Notes: generated by a model from the sequence alone, not told the origin. A stretch of 64,000 nt of DNA from Mixophyes australis (GCA_036250195.1 JAVHZZ010000003.1:346290875-346354874); one strand, 5' to 3'; positions 45,631 to 58,594 are shown, counted from the stretch's first letter. Translations and numbers: made by a program.

Positions 45631-47816
45631 AATATACTATATTTTCTGGTTTCAGGACCATAGATTCATGAAAATATTGCTGTTTATCTTAAGATTAATA
45701 TAATATGGTTATGAAAGGTTTTCTGTTGTGAAGAATCTCGGTGTAAGCTTGTTTAGTTTTTGGAGGGTACTGCTAGATATTTTTAAAAGTGCTGTACATC
45801 ATAGCAACCAGTGATCCTGACATTTTTTTTTTTACGTGATTGTTGCTATGAGTTACAGCATATTTTCTAGGCACTAATTTTCAGAATTGTCTCTTAAAGG
45901 GATGGGAGGGGGGTGCATTTCTGTGCAACATGCTGGTGAACATCATTGCGATGTTCGGCCGTGCGCTTTTCATGGTACTATGGTACCCAACATCACAGAA
46001 TTTCCTGCGCACCACTACGGGTTGCGTGGCAAAATTAGCAATGCTGCATTGCCTCTCGGTGCCCACAGGACTGTACTGTACACTCTGGAGGGTTGAATCA
46101 GCCCCTGAATGTTTTCAGGTAATTTTTAAAGCAGGAATCCCAAATACAATATTTTTTTTATTCTTTAAATCACTTGTTAATTACCGTTTTAAATATGTAT
46201 TTGATGCCATTTTCTTAACCACCCTTCTAAAAATCATCTCCTTTTCAAAAGCTCTGCCAGACACATGATCTCAGCATGTCATGTGAAGGCAGAGAGGGGT
46301 GAAGGAGTTTGTTATAGTGCAGATAGAGTTCAGAGGGGCGTTCCAAAGCCTCTCTGTTCACTACATCTTGTGAGTGTGGTTGCCATGGTAAGCCAGAGTC
46401 ATAAATAATAGCCGCTTAACAAACAAAAAGGAAAAACCAACATTCTCCTTATAGCCTTCCACAGTCATTTACATAAAAACAAAAAAAGAACACACCTGTT
46501 TTTTTTTTGTAGGATTGCTGCTTTAAAGTGCATTTAAATAGAGAGATTATAAAAATATGCACTGTCTATCTTCAACTCTTGCTTGTTTCCACCCCCCTTC
46601 TTTTGAAGTAAATATAAAGTCCTGTAGCCAATCAGATTATCAGAAAGTTCCCAGGAGCACAGAGTAAATCAGGAGATGATTGTGTTAATTTTGCAGGAGG
46701 CAGTAACTTTTCCATTAGTTGATTACTGTAGTGAGGACAGATTTGTGTGTGAATGGGATAGTGTCCCGATGAGGAGGGAAAAGGAGGCAAGCAGGAAGGA
46801 CCTCGAGCAAAACAGACCAAGACCCCTATTTGTCTGAGGGCAGGAAGATTGTGTGGTCAAGCACACCTCCTATATCTAACTTGTTTTTCCTTTAATAGTG
46901 GATTTCACACTTTTATCGGGACTTGTATAAGTTTCCTTTGGGTTACTAGGATCCCATAATTGTGTGTACTCACCTGTTATTTGAAGCAATTGTATGATGC
47001 TTTTCACTGTTGTTTTACACTATTTTGGCACTTGCTCTATGTAGCAGAATAAATCGCAAAGCAGAGGGACAACACTGGGTTAAATTTGAAATTAAATATG
47101 GCTTGGTAGTTTTGTCAAATTAATTGCCACATTAAACTATGAATAGGTTAATCCTTACTCTTTTCTTACTTTGCCAAGTAATTAAATGAAGCGCACTATA
47201 AACTTTACTCTGAAGTATGTCCCTTTGCCAAAGTAAATCTGCACCCGCATTTGGCAGCTGTCCGAATCAAAGTGTGTGAGTTTGAAACACATTCCTGGTA
47301 AGTTCTCCCATAGTTTGCATAACCTATCTTGTGTCTATCTTATTAAACATAGATATTTTGTTGGCAGAATTAAAAGAAGAGAAAAGAAGAAAAATCTAGC
47401 TTCTCTGAAATGGTTGAATTTTAATTTTAATAATATAATACTCAATTTATTGTAAAAAACAATAGTTTTATACTTTGTGATTTTCATCATGGATAACAGG
47501 TATTTAATGATGTAATTTAATTCAGTACTAATTAGGGAAACATATACAGTATTTTAGAATTCAGTTGAATCCATTTAGAATCTGAATCCTATTAAAAGCT
47601 TACATGCTTGTTTTTGTCTACAAAACCCTTTTAAACGGATGCATACATGTATGGGACAACTTTATATAAGACATACCAAACGGTGACCTCCACTGCTCCT
47701 ACCCAGTAAATAGATTATCACCACCAGACATATATTGCACAGGGGTAAACAATTGACAGCAATATATTGCACAATAATGGCATACAATTGCAGAGAAATA
47801 CACTCCCCTTTATTAT
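45631..47816. other. Intergenic DNA, no gene recognised
   Basis: If 44615-44843 is the MCFD2 first exon, this is MCFD2 intron sequence. AT-rich, no repeat ends fixed. Confidence 0.3.
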
Positions 47817-48147
47817 TCATCATCATCTATTTATTTATATAGCACCCCCAATTTTGCAGCGTACAGGGAACTCGCTCACATCAGTCCCTGCCTCAATGGA
47901 GCTTATAGTATAAATTCCCTAATATACATACACACAGACAGAGAGACTAGGGTCAATTTGATAGCAGCCAATTAACTTTACTAGTATGTTTTTTGGAGGG
48001 CGGGAGGAAACCGGAGCACCCGGAGGAGATCCACGCGAACACAGGGAGAACATACAAACTCAAACTCCCGTATAAGGTCAGGAATCGAACTCATGACCCC
48101 AATGCTGTGAGGCAGAAGTTCTATCCACTAAGCCACCATGCTGCCCC
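47817..48147 (-). mobile_element. V-SINE-type element, near full length
   Basis: Minus orientation. On plus, from the tail: TCATCATCATCTATTTATTT, TATATAGCACC, CAGTCCCTGCCTCAATGGAG, CACACAGACAGAGAGACTAG, GGAGGAAACCGGAGCACCCG and the tRNA-like head GGAATCGAACTCATGACCCC ... CACTAAGCCACCATGCTGCC. Confidence 0.9.
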
Positions 48148-48270
48148 AAAGATATATGGCTTTACATAGTTACTTGTCCAAGATATTGGTAGTGACTTTG
48201 GTTGCTTTGAATGGGCCAATAATTTTTAATGCATTTAAATTTAAATACTTCATTTTGGAAGATGCATTGT

Positions 48271-48446
48271 CTAATACTAGTATGTTTTTGGAGTGTGGGA
48301 GGATACTGGAGCACCCAGAGGGAACCCATGCAGACACAGGGAGAACATACAAACTCCACATAGATAAGACCATGGTTGAGAATTGAACTCATGACCCCGG
48401 TGCTGTGAGGCAGAAGCACTAACCACTAAGCCACCATGCTGCCCCT
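48271..48446 (-). mobile_element. V-SINE-type element, tail-truncated
   Basis: Core and tRNA-like head only (AGTATGTTTTTGGAGTGTGG ... AACCACTAAGCCACCATGCT on plus); the tail is missing. Confidence 0.88.
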
Positions 48447-48492
48447 TATTGTTTATATAAATAAAAGGCTGCACAGAAAATATGTAATCATT

Positions 48493-48663
48493 CACATCAG
48501 TCCCTGCCTCATTGGAGCTTACAGTCTATTTTTTCTATGAGACACTCACTCTTTGTCAGGAGCCAATTAACCTACCAGTATGTTTTTGGACTGGGTGAGG
48601 AAACTGGAGCACCCAGAGGAAACCCACGCAAACACGGGGAGAACATACAAACGCCACACAGAG
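48493..48663 (-). mobile_element. V-SINE-type element, head-truncated
   Basis: Tail and core (CATCAGTCCCTGCCTCATTG, AATTAACCTACCAGTATGTT, GAGGAAACCCACGCAAACAC, ACATACAAACGCCACACAG); the tRNA-like head is absent. Third minus-strand copy within 850 bases. Confidence 0.85.
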
Positions 48664-49406
48664 AGGGTGTTCCTGACAGCCTGTTTCATTCTTCTTAGGA
48701 CTCCTCATTGCAGGCAAAGACTTTTTGGGCAGCCTGTAATGTCAGCAATGTGGCTTATTTTCATATTGTCGGGCGTAGATTAATCCCGTCTCTTAACTTT
48801 TTGTTGTTGTGAGGCTATCCAAGAACAAAGATTAATGTTGTTGCTACACATCTCTGTGAATTTCATCATTTTATGTGATGACTCTCGCAAGTACACACCC
48901 TGTGCCTGTGCTGTGTTCCAATGCAAACTGTTTTTGCTGCGGTACAATTATGTTTTTGCATAATAGACTTTTTTGTGTGTTTGAAGGGCATTGAAATCCA
49001 TTGGGTCACAATCTGCTTTCTGGTGCTGATAATAGATATTTATGTAATCGGTGTTAATGCTACGTACATGCTGGCGTTAGGTAATAATGTTCGTTGAAGT
49101 GTTTCACAGCACGTCAGGCAAACTTTGAGATGTGTTACTCAACGTGTTTCAAAGCTCTGCTGCAGAACAGTATACTGTGTATTACCGCGTTAAATCTCTG
49201 GTGCCAGCTATGTCCCTGCTTGTCGGTGCAGAATTCCTATTGAGATGCAAGGAATACTTCTGTGGACTCCTTTGGAGCTGTGATGAAACAAGTCTTCACA
49301 TAACTATATGCAAGGCATGCCACTCCAATACATGAGTTTTGAGCAAATCATTCCACAGATGTTGGAGCACAATTGTTTACTTGGCAGAGAGAGCTCTGCA
49401 AGACAT
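48664..49406. other. Non-coding DNA, no feature recognised
   Basis: Unique-looking sequence, possibly MCFD2 intron. Nothing recognised. Confidence 0.3.
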
Positions 49407-49409
49407 ATT

Positions 49410-49725
49410 GGGCCTGATTCATTAAGGAAAGTTAAGCAAAAAATTGAGTAAGTTTTCTTACTCAAGTTTTCTGGGCAAAACCATGTTGCAATGCAAGGGG
49501 TGCAAATCAGGTTATTATTTTGCACACGAGGAAAATACTGTCTGTTTTTCATGTAGCACACAAATACTTTATAGCTTATTTGTACACTGAAATACAAAGT
49601 TGACCTTGGACATGTTCTATCCCAAATATATATCTGCCATCACATTTTTAAATTTACCTCCCCTCCAATGTAACATGGTTTTGCCTTACTTACTTTAGCT
49701 TAACTTTCCTTAATGAATTAGGCCC
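49410..49725. mobile_element. Palindromic MITE, family A
   Basis: Starts GGGCCTGATTCATTAAGGAA and ends CCTTAATGAATTAGGCCC with ATT on both sides (49407-49409, 49726-49728). Confidence 0.9.
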
Positions 49726-49728
49726 ATT

Positions 49729-50890
49729 ATTACTAATAATAATTAAATTATACATTTTAAAATAAATGTAGCTTGTTCCTTTACCATGATCAGCTGCGGT
49801 ACATATGTTGATGTGCTGTACACCTACCGCTCACCCTATGTACATATAAAGTAGCAGATTATGGATAGAGGCTTCCATTGTTGCATCTGGGCTAGTATTG
49901 ATGGGGACTGATTGATCCCAACACTTGGTGGCCCACACCATTCATTGTAAACACTGAGTGACATTTATAAAGCACGTGAAGATAGAAAAAAATTCCAAAA
50001 ACACAGTGTAGATTTGTTTAAAATTGTAATATTTATAATCACGTTTCCATGTTTTTTTTCCCCACAATTTTGTGTTCCTAGACGTAAAAAGTTGGAATGG
50101 ATTAAAATACGTGTACTGAGCTGTATTTATAGCCTAAACATGGTTACCATATGGTCCAGTGGAGACGAAGAAGCCGCGCAATGTTCCTGAGATTTGCACA
50201 TTTTACCTTGATAACAAAAAATTGTGATAAAAGTAATACAAAAAGGCACCTTCATACGTAGTGTTGGAAGTAGTCTGCCCATGCAGTGCAGGTCATCTGT
50301 TTACAAACTTCTCTCATTACATGCAGGTGAACACCAATGATCATTATCTTGATGCCAGAGCACTGCTTCAGTGCACATGCAGCCGCGCATACTGGATGCA
50401 CTCTAGTTCTGAAGTCTGAAAAAGCCCTGAGTGTAATACCTGAAGACAATCCCAAATCTCCCTAACAAACATTATATATCCCACTTCTAACCCCATTGTC
50501 CCCACTCTTTCTCACACCCAATGAATTAGTGCACACACTTTTTTCACAACATACTGTCAAGGGGGGGGGGGGGAAGTAAAAGTGTTGATTTTGTTTTTTA
50601 AAGCTTTGATGTTTTTGTGCAGATATATCATACTAATTTTTGTCAGTGATAAAGTTAAAAGTTACAGTGTTTTTGGTGCCAGTCGAGTTTTTGAATATTT
50701 GTGACTTAATTCTCTCCTATAAACAACCAAGAGACAGGGACCATTTATGTAAGATGAGCAAAAAATGTAGAAATTTAGGAGTAAACTTATTGTAAACAGG
50801 GCTGTGGTGGGTGTATTGCTGCTACGTTATTTTTGGTAGGATGGTGTGGGGCTCATATGTTGCTTAACTTTCCTCTTTTGTATTTTTCCC
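49729..50890. other. Non-coding DNA upstream of the MCFD2 ATG exon
   Basis: AT-rich, with a G run at about 50561-50574. No coding exon or repeat family recognised. Probably MCFD2 5' intron. Confidence 0.3.
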
Positions 50891-50896
50891 TCTTAG

Positions 50897-51061
50897 GCAC
50901 ACAATGATTTGCCACACAGCCTACACATCCTATGTTCTCTGTTGTATGGTTTCTGCAGCGTTAATATTGTCAACCGTAGCCGAAGACCATGCACATCCAA
51001 ATGTGGAAGAACAGACGCACACTGGCAGTCGTTTCGATAAGAATTCGGTACATGATAAAGA
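50897..51061 (+). CDS. mcfd2: MCFD2 exon with start codon (coding 50904-51061)
   Basis: The acceptor is CCCTCTTAG (AG at 50895-50896); ATG at 50904 follows after seven bases; the donor is GA|GTAAGT (GT at 51062-51063). It encodes residues 1-52 plus two bases of codon 53. The start MICHTAYTSY leads into a hydrophobic run VLCCMVSAALILSTVA and then an acidic mature end EDHAHP, a typical signal peptide with likely cleavage near residue 26. The end, FDKNSVHDK, matches the human MCFD2 region DKNTVHDQ. MCFD2 is a small soluble EF-hand protein that binds LMAN1 (ERGIC-53) and helps export factors V and VIII and other glycoproteins from the ER. The gene faces away from TTC7 and toward PROP1. Confidence 0.93.
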
Positions 51062-51442
51062 GTAAGTACAGTGGCATGAAAGGAAGGTTTACTAGAAGTT
51101 TGCTGAAATGACCGTCATATTATGTCTACTCTGTGTCCAGCATATAATACCATGTACTGACCCAGCCCAGTGCTTACTTGCATTGCATGAGCCTTGTGCA
51201 ACCTCTCTGTCCTTAATCATTACTGTCCTCCCTTCTCCAGTGCCCTGCATTGAACCGTTACAATCAGCCTTTCATGTAGGTGTTATTCAATAGAAAAAGA
51301 ATAAGCGTGGTGTTCAATAACAAGGAAAGTCAGAACACACTGTCACATTATACGCCAATATAATTACATTTTATTTTGATTTCAGCATTACTACTTCATT
51401 TGCATGTCTTTATATGGTACCTTTATTCTGCTTTTCCCTCAG

Positions 51443-51602
51443 CCATATACTGGAACACTTAGAAGGAGTTGTTGAGAAGCCGGACACAGAGATGTCCCCT
51501 CAGGAGCTGCAACTCCATTATTTCAAGATGCACGACTATGATGGCAACAATTTATTGGACGGGCTTGAGCTAGCAACGGCAATTACACATGTACATAAGG
51601 AG
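51443..51602 (+). CDS. mcfd2: MCFD2 middle coding exon, first EF-hand
   Basis: The acceptor is TTTTCCCTCAG (AG at 51441-51442); the donor is AAGGAG|GTCGGT (GT at 51603-51604), weaker than consensus after the GT. One base completes codon 53 (Asp), then 53 codons give residues 54-106. [19 protein letters not shown] (with an HYF helix) is essentially identical to human MCFD2 as I recall it. The first EF-hand loop is residues 84-95, [12 protein letters not shown], with calcium ligands Asp84, Asp86, Asn88, Asp92 and Glu95 all present. It then runs [11 protein letters not shown] into the linker between the hands. Phase 0 at the 3' end joins cleanly to the next exon. Confidence 0.95.
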
Positions 51603-52194
51603 GTCGGTATACAGGTGTAAATACCCTGAAGGCTGTTCAAAAAAATCTGATTAACATCAACAGTAGTGGCTTTATGCATGAAATGCAATACCTTACTATA
51701 CCAACCGGGCTTAGCAATGTGCTTACTGCTGGGACAAAGTCTGTAAAATAGCAGCACAGCCTGGGAACGTGTGTCTACATAAGACCTGCTCATTCTTAAT
51801 GAGTGTCTGGGAAGCTAGTGATACATTTTGATTGGTTCCTGGCCCCTGATCACTGCAGTGCCTGCACAGTGTTTCATTGTAAAGGGCTGTCCCTATTGAG
51901 CTCAGTGTGATGTCACTAGACTGCATTATGTGTTACTACTAGATCCATGATGACCTGGAGCTGATAGTAACTGCTATCTGCTGCTTTATGTAGAGTTAGG
52001 CAGCTTTGCAAGTGCTATCCTGTGCAATCTGATCTACGACAAAAAACCTGTTTAGTTTTTACATGCATAGTGCAGAATGTGCTTAATAAATTCCATCCGG
52101 AGTTTGGTGACCGTTTCTTAAGCGGCTGTTTGGGTGCAAATGCACCCGTATATGAACAAGCTAATCCAAGCCTAACCCTTTGTTTCTCTTTTAG

Positions 52195-52326
52195 GGGGCT
52201 AATGAATATACCCAGACGATACATGAGCAAGAGCTAATTACCCTGATAGATGATGTTCTACATGAGGATGATAAAAATAATGATGGATATATTGACTATG
52301 CAGAATTTGCAAAATCAATGGAATAA
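52195..52326 (+). CDS. mcfd2: MCFD2 last coding exon, second EF-hand and stop
   Basis: The acceptor is TTTCTCTTTTAG (AG at 52193-52194). 43 codons and TAA (52324-52326) give residues 107-149. The linker [20 protein letters not shown] is more divergent from human than the rest. The second EF-hand loop, residues 132-143, is [12 protein letters not shown] with Asp132, Asn134, Asp136, Asp140 and Glu143 in place, followed by the C terminus FAKSME. The predicted precursor is 149 residues against 146 in human MCFD2, so the coding sequence is complete across the three exons (450 nt including stop). A hexamer AATAAA overlaps the stop codon at 52322-52327, probably by chance. Confidence 0.95.
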   Translation, partial: GANEYTQTIHEQELITLIDDVLHEDDKNNDGYIDYAEFAKSME

Positions 52327-52995
52327 AGACTCTAAGTTTGACTGTTTTTCTCCTTAATGTGACCTAGACGCTACAATTAAATCTGTTTATATTTTTGTGT
52401 GTGACACAATTGTCTGTATTCTGTTGTAGCTAGACAATCGTAGCATTAAGTGGTCATTGTTTACTGGATTAATTTATACAAGATCTAAACTATAGCTAAA
52501 AATACAAAACATTTTTTAGTTTCCATAAACTGTTTTTAACTTAATATTTTATTGTTTACATACAAATAACAGAGGTATATACTTGTATTTCGTATCTTCA
52601 TGTTTAGACCATATTTCTCGGTTTTGCTACATATAAGTGAAATTGAGAAATATATTTTAACTGCTTTGTGTACCCCGGTAACTTTAACACTAATTGTTTT
52701 ATTTTGTTTTTGCGGGACTGATATTTTTTATTTTTTTTTGTTGGTATCATAGCGAGATAAGTATATTTATATTTTAAGTGCATTGGTTAAAACAGGAAAA
52801 ATTAGCACAAAAATAATAAAAAATAAAAATAGTTTTTTATTACCCTGGTTACTTGTAACCAAATTTGTACAACCCCCTGAAATGAATCGCCCAATTCTCT
52901 TTATGTATAGGGACAACAAATGTGTGTGTCTTATGTAAGGTATAGTGGCATTATTAGGTCTAAATAAAAGTCATTTTATGTTTTCATATTTCTAA
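52327..52995 (+). other. Likely MCFD2 3' UTR with poly(A) signal
   Basis: This is an AT-rich stretch with no repeat family recognised, directly following the MCFD2 stop. A canonical AATAAA lies at 52963-52968, followed about 20 bases later by T-rich sequence (runs of T near 53005-53020), the usual layout of a cleavage site and downstream element. A second A-rich region with AATAAA matches near 52816-52830 could be an alternative site. Confidence 0.5.
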
Positions 52996-54222
52996 TCTGT
53001 ACATTTTTTACTTTTTTTTTACTCCTATTTGTTTTTAGTTTATAACCAGAGAGTCTGCTTTGGGTCTCTCCTATTACCAGAATTGGTAGATTCAGTATAA
53101 TCTGAATATAAATTTAAGTCAGTCACTGTTATATGCGGGCTACAGTCGACCAGCCCTGACAGTCGGGGTAGATCTGTAGCCCCCTTGGCTTTCGACACTT
53201 AGGGAAATCCTTGGGGGAGCTTAGGCTTCCTCATTGAGCTTGTACATAGCACTCCCTTCCCAGGGAATTCATGGACTAGATTTTCATGAATATTACAGAA
53301 AATAGCTGGTCCAATGGTGCTTTATAAACCAGTCTGTCCAACATGCACTCCATTAATTAAACGGACGGTTTAATGGTGGGAAGTGGAGGAGAGGTGGGGG
53401 CTTCTCTATCTTTTATCACTTTAGAATCAAATGGGCAAAGAGAGTACAAGAATTTCTAAGCTTCATGGATCTAAATTATTAACTTGCAGTCTCTTGGGTA
53501 AAAGGAATTATTTTAACAAATAGGTTTGGTATACCTATCCATACTTCTGTGCTTTAATCTCCAAATTTTGTAGGGAAATAGCTGACATGTTCTGGTATTT
53601 TAAGATGTTTTTACCCACATCTCTGGGTTTTTATTTATAGTCTTCAGAATCTTTTACTACTTGTGCTGGAGGGAGAAGGACCATTTAACAGTGTGATGCT
53701 GAGTTATGATTGAATGTGGCTTTCTGCTTCCATATGAACACTGGCACTTTTGGGGTTTAGTTATCTTTTAAAGGACCATATATGTTTGTTTTACTTTAGT
53801 AAGTGCATCAGCATTATCAGCCTCCAATAATAATAAAACAATCAGCGGTGACTGACACTTCTGTGCAGCTACTGGTGGGGTGGTACGGTTGGAACGAGGA
53901 GGGACAGCAGAAGGTAGAGACACAAAATATGAACCGGTCACTGTAGGAGAATTAAAACAGTCAGCTAATGTCATCCATAGCTGTCCTTCCCTTTTTATCC
54001 CAACTGAACCTCCTAGGTACTTAAATAAGCCTGTACCCCCTTTTTATTTTACAAAGCGTTAATGCTTCAGAAAGCAGCAGGCAATGTCAAAATTGGCACA
54101 TTGAATGCTTGACAGAACTGTTATATGTACAGGGTCACTAGTTTACATTAGTTTAAGACTATCAGCATCAAGGCACATTTACACAATGCTATGAGTGTGC
54201 ATTAAATGCTTTCAATTAACGC
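52996..54222. other. MCFD2-PROP1 intergenic DNA
   Basis: No gene or clear repeat ends recognised. Confidence 0.3.
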
Positions 54223-54230
54223 CTGTATGT

Positions 54231-54499
54231 CATAGTTGCCAACCTTTAACGATTGGCCTTCGGGAGTCTTGGTATAGAGGGGGGCGGGGCTCCGTGAATC
54301 GCGTCATTTTGGCACTGCCCTCTGTGACGTAATTTTAGTTCAGGGGGTGGGCCAAAATTATGCGATTCCCAGAGAATCGCATCATGGAGGCTTCAAATGT
54401 GGCCAGATGTGGGAGAATTGTCAGCTCTCCCGGGAGATCGGGAGACCTACCGGGAATTCAGGAGTCTCCCGGGGCATTCCGGGAGAGTTGGCAAGTATG
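54231..54499. mobile_element. hAT-type MITE, family D
   Basis: Starts CATAGTTGCCAACC and ends GGGAGAGTTGGCAAGTATG with a perfect 8-bp duplication CTGTATGT (54223-54230, 54500-54507). Confidence 0.9.
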
Positions 54500-54507
54500 C
54501 TGTATGT

Positions 54508-56012
54508 ACGTAGATGTATTGTGATCATTCTTTCACAATGGGGATGAGACCTATTGGTATGCAAACAGCATACACATTTCCTGTATTTGCTTATAGCCTG
54601 CACACAGGGATAGCATATAGTTATCTAGCACATGCATTCTCGTGCACTGAGCACAAATACGCAATTAAGAAAATGTTTCAGGTTACAATCCCTTTAAAGT
54701 TGAGGACACAAAAACTGAGCCAACATCTTCCCAGTGAAGGTTAAATCTGCAGCTTTATGAACAACTGTATTGTACTGAAATGATTTCTTATCACAAATCA
54801 TATTTACATAGTGCCAGTGATTACATGGTTGGAATGTTCCTGGTCGGTAATTTGTGTCTAAACTGATGACCGCAGGTTCCTGCTATCAACCTGTAAGTGC
54901 GGGCAGCAGTTACCGCACAAACAGGCTAGAGAGGATCTGGCTGCTCGCCCTCCGTGGCCAAATTGGACATTAATCCTGTCACCTGGCAGCCAGAATCTTT
55001 AGTTTTCTCTTTAAGATGTGTTATACAGAATATGGTAGAATTTAACTAGGTTTTTCATTACAAAAAATTAAAAACTAAAACCAAAACAAAACTATGATAC
55101 TGTCTTGCACTAGTAAACATAATGCAGGGTGTGTAATAACTATTCCCGGTACAGCACGACTCCTGGATATTAAAGAATCAAGGTATGGCCTTATTTTCTC
55201 ATAAAAGGAAAGTTTTGACTCCCTAGTGATGCAGTAATGAGCCATTAAGGTATCTTCATCATATCTACAGTATGTAGAAGGGCTGGTGCTACCACTAGGC
55301 AAACCTAGGCAGTCTCCTAGGGTGTTTTAGGGGGCACCTAACCCACTTGAGTGACATAAAGTCACTCCCCTCACTATATGCAGGAAGGTGGGTGGGAACT
55401 GACTGGAAGGGGGATCTGCCTGGGGCACCCAGGGCCCATAGAAATAGACAAGCTTAAAAATGCTGAACTGTCCTAAGAAAGGTGTTTCTGCAGCAATGTG
55501 TCCTGCAAACTATAGTAAAATTAAATCAAATTGGTAACTTATTATTTCCAGTGGTTATTTTTGGCAACAATGACTTTGTTAGTGACACTGTCAATGACGA
55601 TTGGGTCAAATACAGTTTATTTTGCAGCAGTTTCCCCGTGATAAAGCCAGCTTGTGTGTGATGTTATTTTACTGACGTTTTAGGTTGATATTCTTTAGTT
55701 AACCAATTTTTGTTATGGGTTTTAGCATCTAATTCTTATTTTTGGTGTTCTGTTTGCATAATTGTAGAGTTACTATCTCCTGTTCTTATAATTGGTTGAT
55801 ATTTTTTTTTTTTTTTTTAAAAATAGTTAAGTTGATAAAGTGCTTATTTTTCAGTGGTATTACCGCTAATACTCCAGCGCTTGTGGTAACGCATACCGTA
55901 TCGTCCTCTGTGTCTTACATGAGACACTAGTCCTGGCTTCTGTGTTTGAATATTAGAAAGTCATGTCACAGCTGTTGGCTTCCAATAACTGGGACTGTCA
56001 TTACATTATACT
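54508..56012. other. Intergenic DNA with an old hAT-like fragment
   Basis: 55279-55440 (GGCTGGTGCTACCACTAGGC, CAGTCTCCTAGGGTG, GGGGCACC) resembles a diverged family C element (compare 9248). A T run lies at 55802-55818. No gene. Confidence 0.4.
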
Positions 56013-56203
56013 GGGGCAGCACGGTGGCTTAGTGGTTAGCACTTCTGCCTTACAGCACTGGGGTCATGAGTTCAATTACCTACCATGGTCTTATCTGTGA
56101 GGAGTTTGTATGTTCTCCCTGTGTTTGCGTGGGTTTCCTCCGGGTGCTCCAAAAACATACTGGTAGGTTAATTGGCTGCTAACAAATTGACCCTGGTCTG
56201 TCT

Positions 56204-56237
<34 letters not shown>

Positions 56238-56330
56238 TAGGGAATTTAGATTGTAAGCTCCAATGGGACAGGGACTGATGTGCGCGAGTTCTCTGTACAG
56301 CGCTGCAGAATTATATATTATATAATAATA
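56013..56330 (+). mobile_element. V-SINE-type element, near full length
   Basis: Head GGGGCAGCACGGTGGCTTAG with TGGTTAGCACTTCTGCCTT, B box GAGTTCAATTACCTA, core GGTTTCCTCCGGGTGCTC (with a short deletion of the second CTCCGG repeat), a (TG)n tract at 56213-56236, and the tail GTACAGCGCTGCAGAATTAT followed by TATAATAATAATA. Confidence 0.9.
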
Positions 56331-58425
56331 ATATAGATACCTGTGAACAATGAGCAATTTTAGTTTGTGTTTTAAAAACCAAAACTAAAGTTAAAATTCT
56401 AAACATAAACTACTCTCTGACCAACCAAACGTTCTCAGTACTAAGCTTAGTACTATGCATAATATGTCCTGATGTTTAGGGTACATTCACAAAGGTGGTA
56501 AGCCTACAGTATATTGCACCTCTATGTTACATACAGCTGTTGTTAAGTGGAGCAGAATACAGCCCTTTTTAATTTGAATCCCAAGTGCGCTCCGTCTATA
56601 TTTTATTAGCTGTGTGTAGACAGAACAGACTGCAATATACGTACAAGCGTCTCTTCAATAAAAGGTCACACCAGAACGCATACAAAATTAAATTATAAAA
56701 TAAATGAACAACTCTTAGCAGAATTAATTAGCATGTATAGTAAGCAAACAACCACCAATAATCATTCAGACTGCAACAAATCACACTGCATCTGGGTATT
56801 GTGTGACTGGTAGCCTGTGGACTGTACCAGGACTACCAAACTCTCACCGCCACCTTGACCACCCATAGAGATGGGCCTGGACTCAACACCAAAATAAGGT
56901 TGGAAACCTCTGTCATACATTCCACAAGCAGAAGTGTGTTATATATTGACCATTTTCTTTCATGTTTTTTTATCAATGACACTTTGCACGTTTAATACAA
57001 CTTGTTATATTGCAAACTGTGTTGCATATTTATTCACATATAAACACGTACAAGATGTTATTTTTACTCTTCTGAGAATAAGTACCCCCCACTGACTGCC
57101 ACATTGAACGTGTACCTTTGTGTTTTATTATAGATCACATAGAAATTGTAGGATGAACAATAATATATATTAGTAAAGCAGAAAAAAATCACGTTTGGCA
57201 TAACAGTCCTGGGCTGAATTTAAATCAAAATCTTAAACAACCAGTTAGGAAATTGCTTAAGGTGATAAGATATAGCAAATACTCTGTTACACAGTGGAAG
57301 ACACAGGGAAGAATTCATTGCCGGCAATTACGGTAGAAATCTTCTCTATGAGAAGCGTGGAAAAATGAGTGGGGATTTTTGTCAAATCTCTGCCGCAAAG
57401 TGTCTCACGCCCATTCTGGAAACTCTTCTTGATAACTGAACCACCCCCCCATAGAGTCTTTTATTGATCATAAAAGTTTACAACCGTAGTGTGAATGTTC
57501 TTTAATGTCATCACAGGCCTACTTTTGTGCAACTACAACTGGTTTTATGGGGAGCAAGGTGGTGGCATCTAATGGAGGAGTTGGATGGATCTGGGACTTT
57601 CCTTGTTCAGTACAGATTGGGTGTATCAATGTGGCTACCTGTACACCAGCGTGCAGAAATTAGATGTTGTTTTGCGTGATGATATAGAGGCATGGAGAGG
57701 TGCATGCCTCTTTTCTAAGGGGACTTTACCGTTGCACTTAGACATGAAACTACATTTCTAGGCACACTTTGACCAATGGAATTTCAAGATTCACGCACAC
57801 AAGCGACACATGTAATACATACAGTCCCTATGTCCCCTCACTCCCATGATTAAGCTATAAATGAGAAATGCTGAAATGAATGAAGGAATGGGTTCCTAGT
57901 GTTAGTAGTTCAATATTAGACGGGATAATCTTCTCACTGCATTTCAGGTGTATCTTTACACCCGCAAAGCATTGTGCAGATTGATTATGTAGGTACACAT
58001 ATAACAAAGCATTGTAGGGCTGCATGTTTTGCGGTTTCTAAATGACTCATACAATAGATAGCACATGCAGGATATTTCTCAATCACACAGAACACAACTT
58101 ATTAAGTCAATGGTGGAAGTGGGGTGTATACGGTGGTATGTCATACCGCCACTTCTCCTACTGCCACCATTGTAAAACTATCAAATTCCATTCACTTACA
58201 TTCACATTATATTTTCTATGCCGCCACTTCTAAATTTCCACTTCCAGCTACTGTCTTAAATCATAATAATTACTGATTTAGTAGAAGCGAGTCCTTAGGG
58301 AACCTGACCTTAGTGTATGAATGAGCTGTACACTGGCAGCCAGTTTGTGGGGTTCTTGTTACTAGATTAGGGAAAGCAGGAACCTTCAATCTATCTATCC
58401 CTGATGAGGCCTGATAAGACTAATA
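56331..58425. other. Intergenic DNA, no gene recognised
   Basis: AT-rich. A short CCGCCACTTC/TACTGCCACC pair near 58140-58220 hints at old repeat material. Nothing else. Confidence 0.3.
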
Positions 58426-58594
58426 GGTAAATTTATCAAGCTGCGGGTGTGAAAAAGAGGAGATGTTGCCTCTAGCAACCAATCAGATTCTAGTTATTTA
58501 TTTAGAACATTCTACAAAAAGACAGCTAGAATCTGATTGGTTGCTATAGGCAATATCTCCACTTTTCAAACCAGCTGCTTGATACACTTACCCC
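58426..58594. mobile_element. Palindromic MITE, family E
   Basis: AAGCTGCGGGTGTGAAAAAG, TAGCAACCAATCAGATTCTA and inverse AGAATCTGATTGGTTGCTAT ... CAGCTGCTTGATACACTTAC; the same family as 31861-32034. It lies about 450 bases past the PROP1 stop. Confidence 0.85.
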
